Shown here in pieces: positions 7,120 through 8,496 of a stretch of 8,496 nucleotides of DNA. A model generated the notes under the pieces. The model worked only from the letters and a program-made list of their open reading frames with translations. It was not told the origin of the DNA and did no database searches. Both the position numbers and the translations under genes were made by a program. This DNA is from Acidobacteriota bacterium (GTDB lineage Bacteria > Acidobacteriota > Vicinamibacteria > Vicinamibacterales > UBA2999): NCBI GenBank assembly GCA_020851835.1, contig JADZBZ010000302.1:1-8496 (forward strand), written 5' to 3'. Numbering within the stretch: the stretch's first letter is position 1; the number at the start of each line of letters is the position of its first letter.

Positions 7120-7386
7120 GTGCTCGTCCGCGCGCTGCTTCTCTTCTTCCTGTTCCTGCTTGTGGCGCGGGCCGTCTGGCGCTTGCTCGAAGGCGTGGCG
7201 CGAGGCGCGGCCGGCGATGCCGCGGCCGGCCCTCGGCGTCCGGCTGGGGGACCCGCCGCCGTTAAGATGGTGCAGTGCGCGGTGTGCCAGACCTTCGTGG
7301 TGCCGGGGCGGGCGCTGAGCGGCGTCAGCCGCGGGCAGCCGGTGTACTTCTGTTCCGAAGCGTGCCGCGCGAAGTTCGCGGCCTGA
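7120..7386 (+). CDS. Small membrane protein with four-cysteine putative zinc-binding domain
   Basis: An 88-residue protein of unknown function. Residues 1-20 form a hydrophobic anchor (LLLFFLFLLVA core). A Gly/Ala/Pro-rich linker (about 29-48) follows, then a compact C-terminal module with Cys53 and Cys56 (CAVC) and Cys78 and Cys82 (CSEAC), i.e. CxxC...CxxxC. This spacing, with VVPGRALS and YFCSE between the pairs, resembles TRASH/YHS-like treble-clef metal-binding domains and PP0621-type small proteins. The GTG start at 7120 has GGAGG at 7106-7110, 9 bases upstream, supporting it. It begins 2 bases after the TPR gene and ends next to the aldolase. Metal binding is inferred from the cysteine pattern; a role in metal sensing or protein assembly at the membrane cannot be told apart. 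Confidence 0.8.
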   Translation: MLVRALLLFFLFLLVARAVWRLLEGVARGAAGDAAAGPRRPAGGPAAVKMVQCAVCQTFVVPGRALSGVSRGQPVYFCSEACRAKFAA

Positions 7387-7391
7387 GGTGA
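7385..7391 (+). promoter_or_regulatory. Shine-Dalgarno-like site before the aldolase
   Basis: GAGGTGA overlaps the stop of the preceding gene and lies 11 bases before GTG 7403. It cannot serve the earlier in-frame GTG at 7388, which it overlaps, so it favours 7403 as the aldolase start. The spacing is rather long, so this is tentative. Confidence 0.4.
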
Positions 7392-7402
7392 GACCGAGCG
7401 CC

Positions 7403-8266
7403 GTGCGCACCGAAGAACAGATCCGGGCCGACATCGTCGAGTGCGGGCGTCGCCTCTGGCACCGCGGCTACGTGGCGTCCAACGACGGCAATATCAGCGT
7501 GCGCCTCGACGATCGGCGGCTCATCACCACGCCCAAGAGCGTGTCGAAGGGGTTCATGACCCCCGACATGATGGTCGTCACCGATCTCGACGGGACCAGG
7601 CTGGCAGGCGAACGCGAGCCGTCGTCCGAGCTCAAGATGCACCTCGAGGTCTACCGCAACCGGCCCGATGTGCGCGCCGTCGTGCACGCGCATCCACCCA
7701 CCGCCACCGGCTTTGCCGTCGCGGGCATCCCCCTCGACCGCGCGGTGCTCGCGGAGGTGATTACGACCCTCGGCAGCATTCCCATCGCCGAGTACGCCAC
7801 CCCGTCCACCGAGGAGCTGCCGGCCGCCGTCCGGCGCTACATCAAGGCGCACGACGGATTGCTGCTGGCCAACCATGGGGCGCTCGCCGTGGCGGGCGAC
7901 GTCTTCGCCGCCTATTACCGGATGGAAACCATCGAGCACTTCGCCGCGATTAGCCTCGTGGCCCGCACGCTCGGGCGCGAGCACCTGCTGTCGCGCGGCG
8001 AGGTGGACCGCCTGCAGGGGCTGCGCGGCATGTACGGTATTGCCTCGCCGGCGCCGATTTGCACCGACGAGGCGAGGCTGCCCGACACCGACGGGCAGAT
8101 CGCCTGTCAGGTGGTGCAGGCGCCCGACGCCGGCGAGACGCGTCTCGTGCCCGACCCGCACGGCCGGCCAGGTGCCGCGGCGCCCGGCACGGACGGAGAG
8201 ATTCGGCTAACATACCGGGAACTGACGGCGCTGATAGAGGACGCCGTGAGGCAATTGAGGACGTGA
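7403..8266 (+). CDS. Class II aldolase (fuculose-phosphate type), microcompartment-associated
   Basis: A zinc-dependent class II aldolase/adducin-family enzyme of the kind that splits L-fuculose- or L-rhamnulose-1-phosphate into dihydroxyacetone phosphate and lactaldehyde. Counting from the upstream in-frame GTG (7388), motifs are SNDGNIS (31-37), TTPKSVSKGFM (47-57), SSELKMH (79-85) with Glu81, VVHAHPP with His100 and His102, and ANHGAL with His163. These match E. coli FucA Glu73, His92, His94 and His155, so the metal site and catalytic acid are intact. GTG 7403 (287 residues) is preferred over 7388 (292) because of GAGGTGA upstream. The protein is about 70 residues longer than FucA: after a core of about 215 residues comes an extension with a Pro/Gly/Ala-rich linker and a terminal amphipathic helix, a candidate microcompartment-targeting peptide. 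The next gene is a BMC shell protein, 42 bases on. True substrate is inferred from context. Confidence 0.88.
   Translation: MRTEEQIRADIVECGRRLWHRGYVASNDGNISVRLDDRRLITTPKSVSKGFMTPDMMVVTDLDGTRLAGEREPSSELKMHLEVYRNRPDVRAVVHAHPPTATGFAVAGIPLDRAVLAEVITTLGSIPIAEYATPSTEELPAAVRRYIKAHDGLLLANHGALAVAGDVFAAYYRMETIEHFAAISLVARTLGREHLLSRGEVDRLQGLRGMYGIASPAPICTDEARLPDTDGQIACQVVQAPDAGETRLVPDPHGRPGAAAPGTDGEIRLTYRELTALIEDAVRQLRT
8210..8263 (+). other. Candidate C-terminal encapsulation peptide of the aldolase
   Basis: The last residues of the aldolase, TYRELTALIEDAVRQLRT, follow a Pro/Gly/Ala-rich linker and form a predicted amphipathic helix with Leu, Leu-Ile, Val and Leu on one face. The ELxxLIxx(A/I)(V/L) pattern resembles the N-terminal targeting helix of PduP (ELETLIRTIL), and encapsulation peptides can sit at either end of cargo enzymes. 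The pattern match is visible in the sequence; targeting is inferred. Confidence 0.6.
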
Positions 8267-8295
8267 GACGTGGGGGGTTGGCGTCTGTGACCTCC

Positions 8296-8300
8296 GGGAG
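8296..8300 (+). promoter_or_regulatory. Ribosome binding site of the BMC shell gene
   Basis: GGGAG lies 8 bases before ATG 8309, one of the clearer ribosome binding sites in the window. It suggests independent, strong translation of the shell protein, as would be needed for an abundant shell subunit. Confidence 0.65.
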
Positions 8301-8308
8301 ACAGGTAC

Positions 8309-8496
8309 ATGGGTGAAGCACTCGGCATGGTCGAAACCAAGGGGCTGGTCGCGATGATTGAAGCGGCCGATGCCATGGTCAAGGCTGCCAAGGTGACGCT
8401 GGTCGGCTGGGAGAAAATCGGCGCCGGGTACGTCACCGCCATCGTCCGGGGTGATGTCGCCGCCGTGAAGGCCGCAACCGACGCCGGCGCGGCGGC
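8309..8496 (+). CDS. Bacterial microcompartment hexameric shell protein (BMC-H), 3' end cut by window
   Basis: BMC-H proteins assemble into flat hexamers that tile the shell of bacterial microcompartments. The 62 visible residues match the canonical Pfam BMC domain of the PduA/EutM/CcmK type almost throughout: EALGMVETKGLVAMIEAADA (3-22), MVKAAKVTLVGWEKIGAGYV (23-42) and TAIVRGDVAAVKAATDAGAA (43-62). Conserved features are the ETKG edge, the interface Lys at residue 25 (MVKAA), and the pore loop KIGAG (36-40). The pore-lining residue is Ala39 where PduA has Ser40. ATG 8309 has a good ribosome binding site and gives the normal family N-terminus, so no signal or extra domain precedes it. About 30 residues would complete a normal shell protein. 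The aldolase directly upstream indicates a metabolic microcompartment rather than a carboxysome. A tandem BMC-T or a fusion cannot be ruled out because the end is missing. Confidence 0.95.
   Translation, partial: MGEALGMVETKGLVAMIEAADAMVKAAKVTLVGWEKIGAGYVTAIVRGDVAAVKAATDAGAA

Noticed and set aside
8266..8286. AGACG...CGTCT inverted repeat between aldolase and shell gene as a terminator
   Set aside because: Only 5 base pairs with an 11-base G-rich loop and no T-tract; a stop here would also separate genes expected to be expressed together.

Overview
The window is a densely packed, GC-rich stretch (roughly two thirds G+C by eye) in which every supported gene lies on the + strand. Neighbouring genes overlap or sit a few bases to about 40 bases apart. 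The only larger gap is 111 bases in front of cdaA. The gene order, the base composition, the PdxJ subtype and a microcompartment locus at the right edge would all fit an Acidobacteriota genome, possibly a Vicinamibacteria-like lineage. That placement is inference from gene content only; a deltaproteobacterial-type genome or another high-GC Gram-negative lineage is not excluded.

Region 1 (1-4978) is housekeeping. It holds the C-terminal part of the membrane protease FtsH (cut by the window edge), then dihydropteroate synthase FolP (folate), the membrane diadenylate cyclase CdaA (c-di-AMP), its YbbR-domain partner CdaR, and phosphoglucosamine mutase GlmM (cell-wall precursor). This joins the ftsH-folP-glmM order known from E. 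coli with the cdaA-cdaR-glmM order known from Firmicutes. The 111-base gap before cdaA carries a -10-like TAAAAT, a short hairpin and a 9-base direct repeat, the only candidate internal control region I could see.

Region 2 (4995-7386) continues the same run with PdxJ (vitamin B6), an exported alpha/beta hydrolase with an intact Ser-Asp-His triad, a membrane-anchored TPR protein, and an 88-residue membrane protein ending in a four-cysteine putative zinc-binding module. The last three have no assigned physiological role.

Region 3 (7388-8496) is the start of a bacterial microcompartment (BMC) locus. It has a class II (fuculose-phosphate-type) aldolase with a long C-terminal extension ending in a candidate encapsulation helix, followed by a hexameric BMC shell protein cut off by the window end. 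A class II aldolase beside a BMC shell gene matches the fucose/rhamnose-degrading microcompartments described from Planctomycetes and Verrucomicrobia and related loci elsewhere. The rest of that system should lie just beyond position 8496. No RNA gene, CRISPR array, insertion sequence or convincing terminator was seen.
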